Positions 37,651 through 45,420 of a DNA stretch of 64,000 bases are shown here, one piece after another. A model generated the notes under the pieces. It was not told where the DNA came from. It saw nothing but the letters and a program-made list of their open reading frames with translations, and ran no database searches. Made by a program: the position numbers and the translations under genes. The stretch is from Paraburkholderia silvatlantica (lineage in GTDB: Bacteria; Pseudomonadota; Gammaproteobacteria; Burkholderiales; Burkholderiaceae). The stretch spans positions 18,258 through 82,257 of the forward strand of contig NZ_QEOL01000032.1 in the NCBI RefSeq assembly GCF_003096715.1, in the 5' to 3' direction. The first letter of the stretch is position 1; the number at the start of each line of letters is the position of its first letter.

Positions 37651-39117
37651 ATGAACGAACGCGACGACGGCCACGACCTGTTTGGCGACATGAGGCCGGG
37701 GTCGGGCAACGACCCCGGCGCCGACACCACCCCGCCGAGCGCACGCCCGGCTGCGCGCCGCAACGCGCCGAAAGCCGAAGCCCGCGCCGAGCCGCAGCCT
37801 GACCTGTTCGGCTTCGCGGCGCCGGTGCCAACGCCAGTGACGAAGCCCGCCACTCAATCCGCGGCCCAGCTCCACGCTCGCCCCGCTCGCGCCACTCATG
37901 ACGACGCCGCCGATGTGGATGCGCGCGACGAAGGCACGCCGCGCCCCGAAACGCCGAAGAAGCCCGCATCCGGCACCGTCGCCCCGAAACGGCGCGGCCG
38001 CGGCGTGCTGCCCGCGGTGGCGGCGCAAGACACGCTCGACGTCGCCGCCGCGCTGCCCGCGAGCGTACGCCTTGGCACCTCGTCGTGGTCGTTTCCGGGC
38101 TGGCGCGGCATCGTCTACGGCGAGGACTACAGCCAGTCCAGGCTTGCCCGCGACGGCCTCTCGGCCTACGGCGCGCATCCGCTGCTGCGCTCGGTGAGCA
38201 TCGACCGCTCGTTCTACGCGCCGCTCACCGTCACCGACTACCTGCGCTACGCGCAGCAGGTGCCGGACCACTTCCGCTTCATCGTGAAAGCGCCGGCGCT
38301 CGTCACCGATGCCAGTGTGCGCGGCGAGCGTGGTGAGCCCGTTTCCGCAAACCCCTGCTTTCTCAACGCGGAGCTGGCCGCGCGCGAATTCGTCGAGCCG
38401 TGCCTCGCGGGCCTCGGCGGCAAGGCCGGCGCGCTCGTGTTCCAGTTCCCGCCGCTGCCCGATCAACTGCTGGCCGACCCGGCGGCGTTCGTCGAGCGGC
38501 TAGCCGCCTTCCTCGCCGCACTGCCGCCACTGCCCCAATCGGCCGAGTCTGCCGCAGCCGGCGACGGCCCCTGCTACGCCGTCGAGATCCGCGACGCGAT
38601 CCTGCTCACGCCGCGCTTCGTTCGCACGCTGCGCGCCGCGGGCGTGCGCTACTGCGTGGGCCTGCACGCCCGCATGCCGGACCCGCTGCGCCAGGCCGCC
38701 GCGCTCGCGCTGATGGACGGCGAAACCCCGGCCGGCCCGCTGATCGTGCGCTGGAGCCTGCATAGCGGCTTCAAGTACGAGCAAGCGAAGGCGCGCTACG
38801 AGCCGTTCAACAAGCTGGTGGACGAAGACCCGCATACGCGCGTCACGCTCGCGGAACTGGCTGCGCGCTACGCGATGGCGGGCCAGCCCGTGCTGATCAC
38901 GACCAACAACAAGGCGGAGGGATCGGCACCGCTCACCTGCGCGAAGCTTGCGCGGGCGATTGCGGACGAGATGGAACGCCTGCGCGGGGAAACGGCGCTG
39001 GACCCCGCGCGCGACGCGACGCCGGACGAAACGCCGCCCGGCGCGCAAGAAGAAGAACAAAACGAAGACCGACGCGCGAAGCGGGATCGAAACCCGGATA
39101 TCGATCCCGCCTGCTGA
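37651..39117 (+). CDS. DUF72 family protein
   Basis: 488 residues. Residues about 140-450 form the DUF72 TIM-barrel-like domain (VRLGTSSWSFPGWRGIVYGE, SIDRSFYAPLTVTDYLRYA, FRFIVKAPALVTD, FQFPPLPDQL). The first 135 residues are low-complexity, rich in P, A, R and D, with a repeated DLFG motif, and the last 40 are acidic-basic low complexity. Function unknown in the family. The start ATG 37651 (MNERDDGHDLFGDM) is the first sensible methionine. It converges on msrA with only 3 bp between stops. Confidence 0.85.
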   Translation: MNERDDGHDLFGDMRPGSGNDPGADTTPPSARPAARRNAPKAEARAEPQPDLFGFAAPVPTPVTKPATQSAAQLHARPARATHDDAADVDARDEGTPRPETPKKPASGTVAPKRRGRGVLPAVAAQDTLDVAAALPASVRLGTSSWSFPGWRGIVYGEDYSQSRLARDGLSAYGAHPLLRSVSIDRSFYAPLTVTDYLRYAQQVPDHFRFIVKAPALVTDASVRGERGEPVSANPCFLNAELAAREFVEPCLAGLGGKAGALVFQFPPLPDQLLADPAAFVERLAAFLAALPPLPQSAESAAAGDGPCYAVEIRDAILLTPRFVRTLRAAGVRYCVGLHARMPDPLRQAAALALMDGETPAGPLIVRWSLHSGFKYEQAKARYEPFNKLVDEDPHTRVTLAELAARYAMAGQPVLITTNNKAEGSAPLTCAKLARAIADEMERLRGETALDPARDATPDETPPGAQEEEQNEDRRAKRDRNPDIDPAC

Positions 39118-39120
39118 CGC

Positions 39121-39681
39121 CTATTCGGCCTTGAGCCGGTGCGCGAACTTCTGGCGGAACTTCGCGACCTTCGGCGCAACCACGAACGAGCAATAGCCCT
39201 GATCCGGATGCTGCGCGAAGTAGTTCTGGTGATACGCCTCGGCGGGGAAATAGTTGCCGTCGAGCGGCAGCACCTGGGTGACGATCCTGCCGTCGTACAC
39301 GCCTTCTGCGGCCAGTTCGCGAATCGCCTGCTCGGCCGTCTCGCGCTGCGCCCCGGAGTGCGTGAAGATCACCGAGCGGTACTGCGTGCCCACGTCGTTG
39401 CCCTGGCGGTTCAGCTGCGTGGGATCGTGAATCGCGAAGAAGATGTCGAGAATCTCGCGATACGTGATCCTGGCGGGATCGAAGTCCACCTTCACGACCT
39501 CGGCGTGGCCGGTGTCGCCGTCGCAGACCTGCTCGTAACCCGGGTTCGCCACGTGGCCGCCCGCGTAGCCCGACTCCACCGCACTCACCCCCTCCACGCG
39601 CAGATACACGGCCTCCAGGCACCAGAAACATCCGCCGCCAAGGGTGGCCACTTCTAACGCGCTATGTACTTGATTTTCCAT
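39121..39681 (-). CDS. msrA: Peptide-methionine (S)-S-oxide reductase, 5' end supplied by the island
   Basis: 186 residues, full length. Repairs methionine-S-sulfoxide. The catalytic Cys18 is in TLGGGCFWCLEAVY and the C-terminal HPDQGYCSF holds the resolving cysteine region. The first 18 codons (MENQVHSALEVATLGGG...), the ribosome site GAGAGG and the promoter region come from the AT-rich island; the rest is host sequence. Thus the integration split the gene in its catalytic motif and rebuilt it. The displaced host start is at 52029-52094. Expression of msrA should now depend on an island promoter on the minus strand between 39682 and about 39790. Confidence 0.95.
   Translation of the reverse strand: MENQVHSALEVATLGGGCFWCLEAVYLRVEGVSAVESGYAGGHVANPGYEQVCDGDTGHAEVVKVDFDPARITYREILDIFFAIHDPTQLNRQGNDVGTQYRSVIFTHSGAQRETAEQAIRELAAEGVYDGRIVTQVLPLDGNYFPAEAYHQNYFAQHPDQGYCSFVVAPKVAKFRQKFAHRLKAE
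39619..39649. repeat. attL: attachment site within msrA codons 12-21
   Basis: 31-bp region matching 52044-52074 at 28 positions. Read in the msrA sense it is GGCCACCCT, T, GGCGGCGG, A, TG, T, TTCTGGTGC. The last nine bases are identical at both ends and are followed here by host codons (CTGGAGGCC), while the upstream differences (A and T for G and C) are the island's. This puts the strand exchange in TTCTGGTGC (39619-39627), encoding Phe-Trp-Cys of the catalytic motif. Confidence 0.85.
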
Positions 39682-39750
39682 GATTTTGCCTCTCAGGTTG
39701 CTTCCAGGTTTTCCACAAAATCCGCCGATTTTGGGGTAAAATTCTACAAA

Positions 39751-39763
39751 AATTCGACCAACG
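39751..39763. repeat. Left terminal inverted repeat, candidate integrase arm site
   Basis: AATTCGACCAACG here is the reverse complement, with one mismatch in 13, of CGTTTGTCGAATT at 51983-51995 near the other end. Both lie 60-130 bp inside the core sites. Position suggests binding of the integrase N-terminal arm domain. Confidence 0.45.
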
Positions 39764-39797
39764 CCCCACACCTCACACGCTTGGAGGCAACCCCAAC

Positions 39798-41102
39798 ATG
39801 GCTACTCTACCCCGTGGAATTAGGGTCATCCAGTGGAAAAACAAGGATGGCTCAAAGTCGCTCAGGTATCGCATTAGACAAGAACGTAAAAATAAAGATG
39901 GCATTCTTGAGATTACAGACAAGTCTTTTGATACGCTCTCAGAAGCAGAAGAATTTCTTAAGCTCTCAAAAACTGTTAGGGGCAGAGAGCTTATCTATTC
40001 TAAAACAGAAGAAGAATTGAGGCGCAAGGATGAAATTAGTGCATTCCTTGCAGAACCCCCTCTATCTGTTTATGTAGATAGATACGTCAAAAAATTCATT
40101 GATACAAAAGACCAATCAAATTATACCAAGCGCCGCAACGTTTATACCTTAAAAAATTTCTACAAAACAATCTGCAAAACAAAGATTGAGTATCGACATA
40201 AATTGAAGCACGGCGGTTTCACGGGCGTTCTTGGCATGATTGTCGATAATCCAAAAAAAGAACTCGGACAGTTCAAAATATCAGAGATTGGCATTCCTGA
40301 GATTAATGATTACATCAGAACCCGCCTTGCCCACACCACATCAAAAGGCACACCCCTTAAAAAAAGCAGCGTTGCCCGTGAAGTTTCGCTTTTTTCAGTA
40401 TTCTTTAAAGAGCTTGCGAGTGGCGAGTTTGGCTCAGAGCATCAGGGAATTGATAATCCTGCATTGAAATACAATAAGAAGCTTCTTGCAAATGCCAATA
40501 TTAAGCGAAAATTTGTCTTGACTTCAGAGATGGAGAAAACGCTTTTTGATGAACTCGCAAAAACAAAAAATCCTGAGCTACTTGCTATCTGCAAACTTTC
40601 TCTATATACCGCTATGCGCAGAAGTGAGATTATTTATCTCACATGGGAACAAGTCGATTTTGAAAGTGCTCAAATTCATTTGACACACACAAAGAGCAAC
40701 CGCCCTCGCGATGTTTATATCTTGCCAGAAGTCGCAGAACTTCTGCAGGCTATTCCAAAACGCAAAGATGATCCTAAGGTATTCAAAACACCTTTGAGCG
40801 GATTTGAGGGGACGTTCTCAAAATTAAAAGCTCGCATCGGACTTAAAGCAGTGCGTTTTCATGATTTGCGCAGACAAGCAATACGCAACATGATTTTGAA
40901 ACTGGCAGGGGCTACAGGAAACGCCAATAATTCCGTTATCATTGCTCAATTGCTTGGAATGAACAGCCCGAAAAAGCTTGAGGAAAATCACATTAACCCA
41001 CTTTTAGATAATGTGAATAATGGTATTTCCACACAACAGCAAGCACTAAAACACATTGGTCATTTCTCGTCAGATGAAACCGCAGGCTATTTTAATATTT
41101 AG
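39798..41102 (+). CDS. int: Tyrosine-type integrase of the island
   Basis: 434 residues. N-terminal arm-binding-like region (WKNKDGSKSLRYRIRQERKN), core-binding domain about 90-215, catalytic domain about 235-434. Catalytic residues: R274 in YTAMRRSEIIYLTW, K299 in HTKSNRPRDV, H355 and R358 in FHDLRRQAI, H422 in KHIGHFSSDETAG and Y431 at the very end. R358 and H422 are 64 residues apart instead of the usual 20-30, through an insertion around GATGNANNSVIIAQLLGMNS. It starts 150 bp from attL and reads inward, as for most integrative elements. AT-rich codon use like the rest of the island. Confidence 0.93.
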   Translation: MATLPRGIRVIQWKNKDGSKSLRYRIRQERKNKDGILEITDKSFDTLSEAEEFLKLSKTVRGRELIYSKTEEELRRKDEISAFLAEPPLSVYVDRYVKKFIDTKDQSNYTKRRNVYTLKNFYKTICKTKIEYRHKLKHGGFTGVLGMIVDNPKKELGQFKISEIGIPEINDYIRTRLAHTTSKGTPLKKSSVAREVSLFSVFFKELASGEFGSEHQGIDNPALKYNKKLLANANIKRKFVLTSEMEKTLFDELAKTKNPELLAICKLSLYTAMRRSEIIYLTWEQVDFESAQIHLTHTKSNRPRDVYILPEVAELLQAIPKRKDDPKVFKTPLSGFEGTFSKLKARIGLKAVRFHDLRRQAIRNMILKLAGATGNANNSVIIAQLLGMNSPKKLEENHINPLLDNVNNGISTQQQALKHIGHFSSDETAGYFNI

Positions 41103-41446
41103 CGTAGCAAGTAGCCCGTAGGGAAAAAGCAAGCTCGCCTTGCTTCCCACCCCCGCTTTTATTCATATTGTGGATATGTTTGCTATGCAAACACCGTATG
41201 GATAAGCTATTGACAAACAAGTTTGCCAACAACTTACCCACACTTACCCACAACGGCACCAGTATGCAGAGGCTTTTTCTTATCAATTAATATTAAAGTT
41301 TCCCAATCAAAAGCCGATAATAAAAGCAACAACATTGGACCCATCTATCATCAAAGCTTTTCTTATATGCACATTTTTTTGCTACAGACAACACTTTTTT
41401 GATATACTGCCTTTGTTGTTCAACCAAACTCACATCGGGGTTCAAA
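41103..41446. promoter_or_regulatory. Repeat-rich control region, possible origin or recombination control
   Basis: 344 bp without a gene. Features: stem AGCAAG/CTTGCT within GGGAAAA...TTCCC just after int (41120-41147); palindrome GTTTGC-TAT-GCAAAC (41178-41192); CAAAC-AA-GTTTG (41214-41225); and a perfect 10-bp tandem repeat ACTTACCCAC (41232-41241, 41242-41251) that resembles a degenerate DnaA box (TTATCCACA). Clustered CAAAC/GTTTG half-sites suggest a binding protein. It could serve as iterons, excision control or an H-NS-type target. Confidence 0.4.
41379..41408 (+). promoter_or_regulatory. Promoter of the H-NS-like gene
   Basis: -35 TTGCTA (41379-41384) and -10 TATACT (41403-41408), 18-bp spacing, 39 bp before the ATG. 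Confidence 0.55.
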
Positions 41447-41848
41447 ATGGCAGACACTCAAAAAGAAATTGCAGAGCTTCTTAGCAAAGTTGGCTCGGGC
41501 AAGGCAACTGCAACAGATAAGATTAAACTCGCAGAACTTCTTAACACCTCTGCACAAGAAGAAGCAAAAGAAGAGTTCAATCAAAAAATCGTTAAAGTTA
41601 AAGAGTTCATCGAAAAGCAAGGGCTTACTTTTCAAGAAGTTGCAGATGCGATTAAAGGACCCCCCGCCCTCATTTTCCAATGGGTTGATGATGCAGGAAA
41701 AGAACACAATCGCTATGAAGGCGAAAAAGGAAAATTTCCAATCTGGGTCGAGGATTTGAAAAAATCACTTACCAAGGAAAAAGCCCTCAGTTTTGCAAAG
41801 AATGATAAAGGTCGCACCTTTGTCGAGAACGTTTATAAGCCGAAGTAA
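41447..41848 (+). CDS. H-NS-like nucleoid protein (tentative)
   Basis: 133 residues. N-terminal helical, lysine/glutamate-rich oligomerisation-like segment (ADTQKEIAELLSKVGSGKAT ... KVKEFIEKQG) and a C-terminal part FQWVDDAGKEHNRYEGEKGK then FPIWVEDL that resembles the betaproteobacterial H-NS DNA-binding module (Y-x-D-x2-G-x-T-W-x-G-x-G-x3-P-x-W). Single gene with its own promoter and a strong terminator. An H-NS paralogue on an AT-rich element could silence it in a GC-rich host. The match is by pattern only; low to moderate certainty. Confidence 0.45.
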   Translation: MADTQKEIAELLSKVGSGKATATDKIKLAELLNTSAQEEAKEEFNQKIVKVKEFIEKQGLTFQEVADAIKGPPALIFQWVDDAGKEHNRYEGEKGKFPIWVEDLKKSLTKEKALSFAKNDKGRTFVENVYKPK

Positions 41849-41866
41849 TAATATGCACCAAAAGAC

Positions 41867-41893
41867 AAGCCCCCAATGTTGGGGGCTTTTTTT
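41867..41893. terminator. Bidirectional terminator
   Basis: AAGCCCCC-AATGTT-GGGGGCTT followed by TTTTT. It serves the H-NS-like gene and, in reverse, the minus-strand gene ending at 41892. Confidence 0.85.
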
Positions 41894-42206
41894 ATTTCAG
41901 CTTCATTTTAGTAGTGATTGCACTCTTTTCTGATAGTGCGAGCGGCTTATCTTCCTCAAGCTGCTGAGATAATTTATTCACATCAACAGGGTAAAACTCA
42001 GCTACGCGAAACGCTAACGTATTAGCAAGGAACTTTCTTTTATCATCCTCAGACGCCTCAGCCAACTCTACAGCAGAGTGCTTTTTACTATCAAAATGAC
42101 TTATAGATAAGTCCGATATCGTTGCTCTTTTCTCAGCGACCTCTTTAATATCATCTTTACTCATTGATGATATTTTACTTACTAACCCATCAAAAAATCC
42201 CGCCAT
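41892..42206 (-). CDS. Island protein of unknown function (104 aa)
   Basis: Starts MAGFFDGLVSKISSMSKDDI. Soluble, charged, mostly helical; rich in K, E and S, no cysteine cluster or membrane segment. One base separates its ATG from the stop of the 187-aa gene upstream, so the two are translated together. Not recognised. Being opposite the mobilization operon and fired from the oriT region, it may be an accessory of transfer or maintenance. Confidence 0.6.
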   Translation of the reverse strand: MAGFFDGLVSKISSMSKDDIKEVAEKRATISDLSISHFDSKKHSAVELAEASEDDKRKFLANTLAFRVAEFYPVDVNKLSQQLEEDKPLALSEKSAITTKMKLK

Positions 42207-42207
42207 C

Positions 42208-42771
42208 CTACACCCCCCCGTTTTCTTTTTTCCATTCCAGCATGATACCGTCAAGCGTCTTGCTGTCTTTATATTTATTAAAATGCGCCTGCAATTGAGC
42301 AGTTAATTCACTGTTCGGATAGCTGCCTTTTAACTCTCTGTAGTATTTCAAAAAGTCCCCAAGCTTGGGTTCAGAGCTACTTTCTTGCTCATCAATCTTG
42401 CTCATGATGGACACTTGAGGAACTTCCGACTTACTTACAATCAACAACGGATTAACATAGGGTCCAAGCTCTCTTTCAAGTAAAAGCACCTCTTCCTTTA
42501 TATCTGCCTCACTGAAAAGCCCCTGAGCTTGCCAGCTTGAGAGTTTACGAGATAACGCATTGTTATCAATACGTTCAGCTACAGGGACGTGTGAAAGATA
42601 CTTCTGATAAAGCACTTCCATTGCATCACGCAACACCCATCCATACTTTTTTAATGCCTTCAACCTCACGGCAAACGGCTTAAACTCGTCCCCTGGCTTC
42701 ACTGTTCGCTCGATTACACGCTTACGTCTAACGGGTTCAAACTCTTTTAATACTGCATAAAAGTCATCCAT
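42208..42771 (-). CDS. Island protein of unknown function (187 aa)
   Basis: Starts MDDFYAVLKEFEPVRRKRVI after a good GGAG. A basic N-terminal third (RRKRVIERTVKPGDEFKPFA) and a helical C-terminal half (LGDFLKYYRELKGSYPNSEL). No known domain recognised. First gene of a leftward two-gene operon sharing the oriT/promoter region with the mob operon; such genes in mobilizable plasmids are often relaxosome accessories, but there is no motif to prove it here. Confidence 0.6.
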   Translation of the reverse strand: MDDFYAVLKEFEPVRRKRVIERTVKPGDEFKPFAVRLKALKKYGWVLRDAMEVLYQKYLSHVPVAERIDNNALSRKLSSWQAQGLFSEADIKEEVLLLERELGPYVNPLLIVSKSEVPQVSIMSKIDEQESSSEPKLGDFLKYYRELKGSYPNSELTAQLQAHFNKYKDSKTLDGIMLEWKKENGGV

Positions 42772-43040
42772 TTTTATCTCCTATTGTAGTTATATCTTTA
42801 ATCTTATCTACTCTTTTTCAGTTGTCAAATTACTACCAACTAACTACCAGACCACTACGGCCCAACTTACGTTTAATTTGACTTTCTATAAAAAGCTGAA
42901 AAGATAAGAGAAGAGCAAGCCTCGCCCTATGCTATCCACTTCGTGAATATCAATCGGGAGCTTGCAAGGGGTTGCCCCTTGACCCCTAAAAACGCGGGAT
43001 ATCCCGCACCCTTATAACAATAAAAAAGGAGATTGCAGAA
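42772..43040. promoter_or_regulatory. Candidate oriT and divergent promoters of the mob region
   Basis: 269 bp between two divergent operons, upstream of mobC/mobA. Perfect inverted repeats: CAAGGGG-TTG-CCCCTTG (42965-42981) and GCGGGATATCCCGC (42994-43007), with ACCCCT between and ACCCTTATAAC after them. Paired hairpins directly ahead of the relaxosome genes are what MOBP-type origins of transfer look like. Upstream are ACTACCA repeats (42832, 42843 and a partial copy at 42853) and a possible rightward promoter (TTGACT 42878-42883, 17 bp, AAGATA). The nic site was not identified. Confidence 0.55.
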
Positions 43041-43268
43041 ATGATTAAAATATTAATTCACCACTTGATGACCATCAAAGCTCGCTCAATTTACCTTGAG
43101 CTTATGAGCAAGGATGCTTCCCGTGAAAATTTCAAGAGCGCTTTTGATGAAGCGAAATTTTACGGGACCTTAGTTCAAGCCATGTTCTTAGGGTTCTTAT
43201 TAAATCCAGAGTTTTTAGAACACTACAAAGAAATAAACTTATGGGAGCTCGACAATGGAGAGGATTAA
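43041..43268 (+). CDS. Small protein heading the mob operon (75 aa)
   Basis: Starts MIKILIHHLMTIKARSIYLE after AAGGAG. No clear membrane segment; aromatic and charged. Its last 14 bases overlap the mobC-like gene, implying coupled translation. Function unknown. Confidence 0.6.
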   Translation: MIKILIHHLMTIKARSIYLELMSKDASRENFKSAFDEAKFYGTLVQAMFLGFLLNPEFLEHYKEINLWELDNGED

Positions 43269-43590
43269 TCGCACGCGCCCACATCAAACAAATATCAGAT
43301 TAAATGATGAGGAACGCGATTATTTCGATGCACTCGCAAACGAACTTAATTTGCCAGATAGAGCAAGCCTCTTAAAGAAACTTGCATCAGGTAAATCTGT
43401 TTTTATTCCAATTCTTACTCGCGCACTGTTTTTATTAAACAACCAAACAAATAATATCAATCAAATTGCGCGACGAGCAAATAGCAACACATCAGTTGAT
43501 GAACTTATTCTTAAAGAATTGTATTTGTGCCATCAAGATAGCTCAGAAATTGCAAATCTCATTATGGAGGTTTTGAATGATAATAAGTAA
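43255..43590 (+). CDS. mobC: MobC-like relaxosome accessory protein
   Basis: 111 residues. An RHH-type N-terminal part (RPHQTNIRLNDEERDYFDAL) and the MobC hallmark LNNQTNNINQIARRANSN in the C-terminal half. MobC proteins bind and melt oriT for the relaxase. It overlaps the relaxase start by 14 bases. The oriT-like hairpins lie about 250 bp upstream. Confidence 0.75.
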   Translation: MERINRTRPHQTNIRLNDEERDYFDALANELNLPDRASLLKKLASGKSVFIPILTRALFLLNNQTNNINQIARRANSNTSVDELILKELYLCHQDSSEIANLIMEVLNDNK

Positions 43591-44917
43591 TTTCCCCAAG
43601 CCTGGCACTGCAAGGGATGCGGTTTCTTACGTCCTATCAAATACAAATTGGAAAGGAGAAGCTCGACCTAACAAACCTGAAATCCTAAAGGGTAATTCTG
43701 ATATAACAATTCTTGCTGGCGACCTTTCGGAAGAGCTCAGAAAAACAGAAACATCATCCCGCATCGTGTCAGGAACAATTGCTTTTAAATCTGGAGAAAA
43801 TATTAGCAAGCAACAAATGCTTGAACTTATTGACCGCTTTGAAGATACTTTTTTTGGAAATATGAAAAATCGCGTTGCACCTCTATATGTTCTACATGAT
43901 GAAGGAGATAAAAAACACATCCATTACATCATTCCAAAAATATGCTTAGAGAGCAATAAAAGCTATGACCCTATGCCACCAGACAGAGGAAAATCCACAA
44001 AAACCGCTGATTTGATGAAAGCTTTCTCAAGTCTTGAAAATCATAATCTTGGTTTTTCTCAAGTTGAAAGGAAGCCCCTCAAACCATCTCACACAAAAAC
44101 CGAACACAAGTCAAAGGCTCATCGCGAGCACTCTAATTTTTACGCTTCCATCTTTAAAGAATTGAAGTCCAAGGAAACTTTTGAAAAAGCGTGCTTAGAC
44201 TTGGTTAAAAGTGGAGACGTAAAAAACAGGGATGAACTAATAACATTTCTCAAAGACCAAGGATATGATTTTTCTCGCATAGGCAAAGATTATCTCTCTG
44301 TAGTCAATCCAGATGGTCGAAATATTCGCTTGAAGGGTGGAATATTTGCAGAAGGCGCAGCATATAAAGAACAGGTCAAAGAAGCAATACAACAAGTTAA
44401 AAGCTTCGACCCTCAGAAGGCTGCAGAGCAAATTAATAGATTAGTTGCCATTCGAAACGCAGACAATGAAAAGCGTTATCAAATAAACGCAGACAAGCCC
44501 ACAACCTCTGAGGCTCGCCAAAACGCCTCACAAGCGCTTAGTCGTGCTGGTAGCACCGCTACCCCCAACCCATCCCCAAGAACCGCACCTGGCGCAGCGT
44601 CGCCAGTGCAAACACAAACCAGAGCCGAGCCGACGCAGGTTCAGGCTCAACACACTAATGCAGATGCAAAACCCGCATCAGGCAACGATGCAGGCATCTC
44701 TATGGGCGCATCAGCAGGAGCTACAGCCATCGGGGGCGCGCAGATGCAGCTATCCGCAGCTATTGCTAACAGGAACAGCGCCAAGACCCCCAGCCAGAAA
44801 GCCGCTGCAGAGCAGGCAGTTAATCAAGCTCTTGCAGCTTTGGCACGTGCTCAAGCTCAGTTTGAAGCTGAACAGGCACGCCAACCCAATAACACTAATA
44901 ACAGGAACAAAATATGA
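43577..44917 (+). CDS. mobA: MOBP-type relaxase (ColE1 MobA-like, with HHH site)
   Basis: 446 residues. Relaxase domain 1-180: candidate nucleophile Y18 in TARDAVSYVLSNTNW, and the metal site H107-x6-H114-x-H116 in VLHDEGDKKHIHYIIPK. ColE1 MobA has H-x6-E-x-N at the same spacing, so this copy has the ancestral three-histidine form. Residues about 195-260 match the second MobA block (RDELITFLKDQGYDFSRIGK, VVNPDGRNIRLKGGIF). The last 130 residues are low-complexity A/Q/P/N, probably a flexible tail carrying the transfer signal. It should nick oriT and pilot the strand through a helper's type IV system. Confidence 0.85.
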   Translation: MIISNFPKPGTARDAVSYVLSNTNWKGEARPNKPEILKGNSDITILAGDLSEELRKTETSSRIVSGTIAFKSGENISKQQMLELIDRFEDTFFGNMKNRVAPLYVLHDEGDKKHIHYIIPKICLESNKSYDPMPPDRGKSTKTADLMKAFSSLENHNLGFSQVERKPLKPSHTKTEHKSKAHREHSNFYASIFKELKSKETFEKACLDLVKSGDVKNRDELITFLKDQGYDFSRIGKDYLSVVNPDGRNIRLKGGIFAEGAAYKEQVKEAIQQVKSFDPQKAAEQINRLVAIRNADNEKRYQINADKPTTSEARQNASQALSRAGSTATPNPSPRTAPGAASPVQTQTRAEPTQVQAQHTNADAKPASGNDAGISMGASAGATAIGGAQMQLSAAIANRNSAKTPSQKAAAEQAVNQALAALARAQAQFEAEQARQPNNTNNRNKI

Positions 44918-45315
44918 TAAAACAAATATTAAAAACACTTGATGAGCTTGCAAAAATAGAGCATGAGCTATTAAATCTTGAAGCCTCATTCAAATTTGAT
45001 AAAAGCACGGTCTATCAAAAGATGACACTAATACGTCATAAATTTGAGCTTAAAGATATTCTTTCAAGTTTCCCACAATCCAAAGTCGATGAAGCTCTGT
45101 CTTTCAGATTACAAGTTAAAGAAGCGACCCGCAAGCTTGCACCTGAACCAGAACCAGACGAAGAACCACAACCCGCAGAGGAAAGCGCGCTTGCACACTT
45201 CCTGATGTGGCTGATTATTTTGAGTGATAAACCATGCGAGCATAAAGCTTTTATGCTCATCGCAATTAATATTTTCTTAGGAGGAAAAAATGAAAAACGA
45301 TATACAAGAATCTGA
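44914..45315 (+). CDS. Mob-operon membrane-associated protein (133 aa)
   Basis: ATG overlaps the relaxase stop (ATGA). Helical N-terminal region, then an acidic P/E linker (KLAPEPEPDEEPQPAEES), then a hydrophobic stretch (ALAHFLMWLIILSD ... AFMLIAINIFLGG) that could span the membrane once or twice. In position it resembles MobB-type membrane anchors of relaxosomes, but there is no sequence match I can defend. Confidence 0.6.
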   Translation: MIKQILKTLDELAKIEHELLNLEASFKFDKSTVYQKMTLIRHKFELKDILSSFPQSKVDEALSFRLQVKEATRKLAPEPEPDEEPQPAEESALAHFLMWLIILSDKPCEHKAFMLIAINIFLGGKNEKRYTRI

Positions 45316-45412
45316 ACAATTGGCGAATGACTACAGGGACATGTGGCAATCCCTGTTATTTTGCCTAATCTTTATCATACCGTTTGGAATAGCATTCTTA
45401 ATCACGCACTGA
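45290..45412 (+). CDS. 40-residue single-pass membrane peptide
   Basis: MKNDIQESEQLANDYRDMWQ followed by a hydrophobic segment SLLFCLIFIIPFGIAFLITH. A perfect AGGAGG precedes the ATG, which lies inside the end of the preceding gene (26-base overlap); the next gene begins 8 bases later. The strong ribosome site, tight packing and clean N-in helix support a real gene. Confidence 0.55.
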   Translation: MKNDIQESEQLANDYRDMWQSLLFCLIFIIPFGIAFLITH

Positions 45413-45420
45413 GGTAACTT

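Noticed and set aside
44544..44942. Alternative frame of 132 codons inside the relaxase gene
   Set aside because: Overlaps the low-complexity tail of the relaxase in another frame, rich in Q, P and H, without its own ribosome site.
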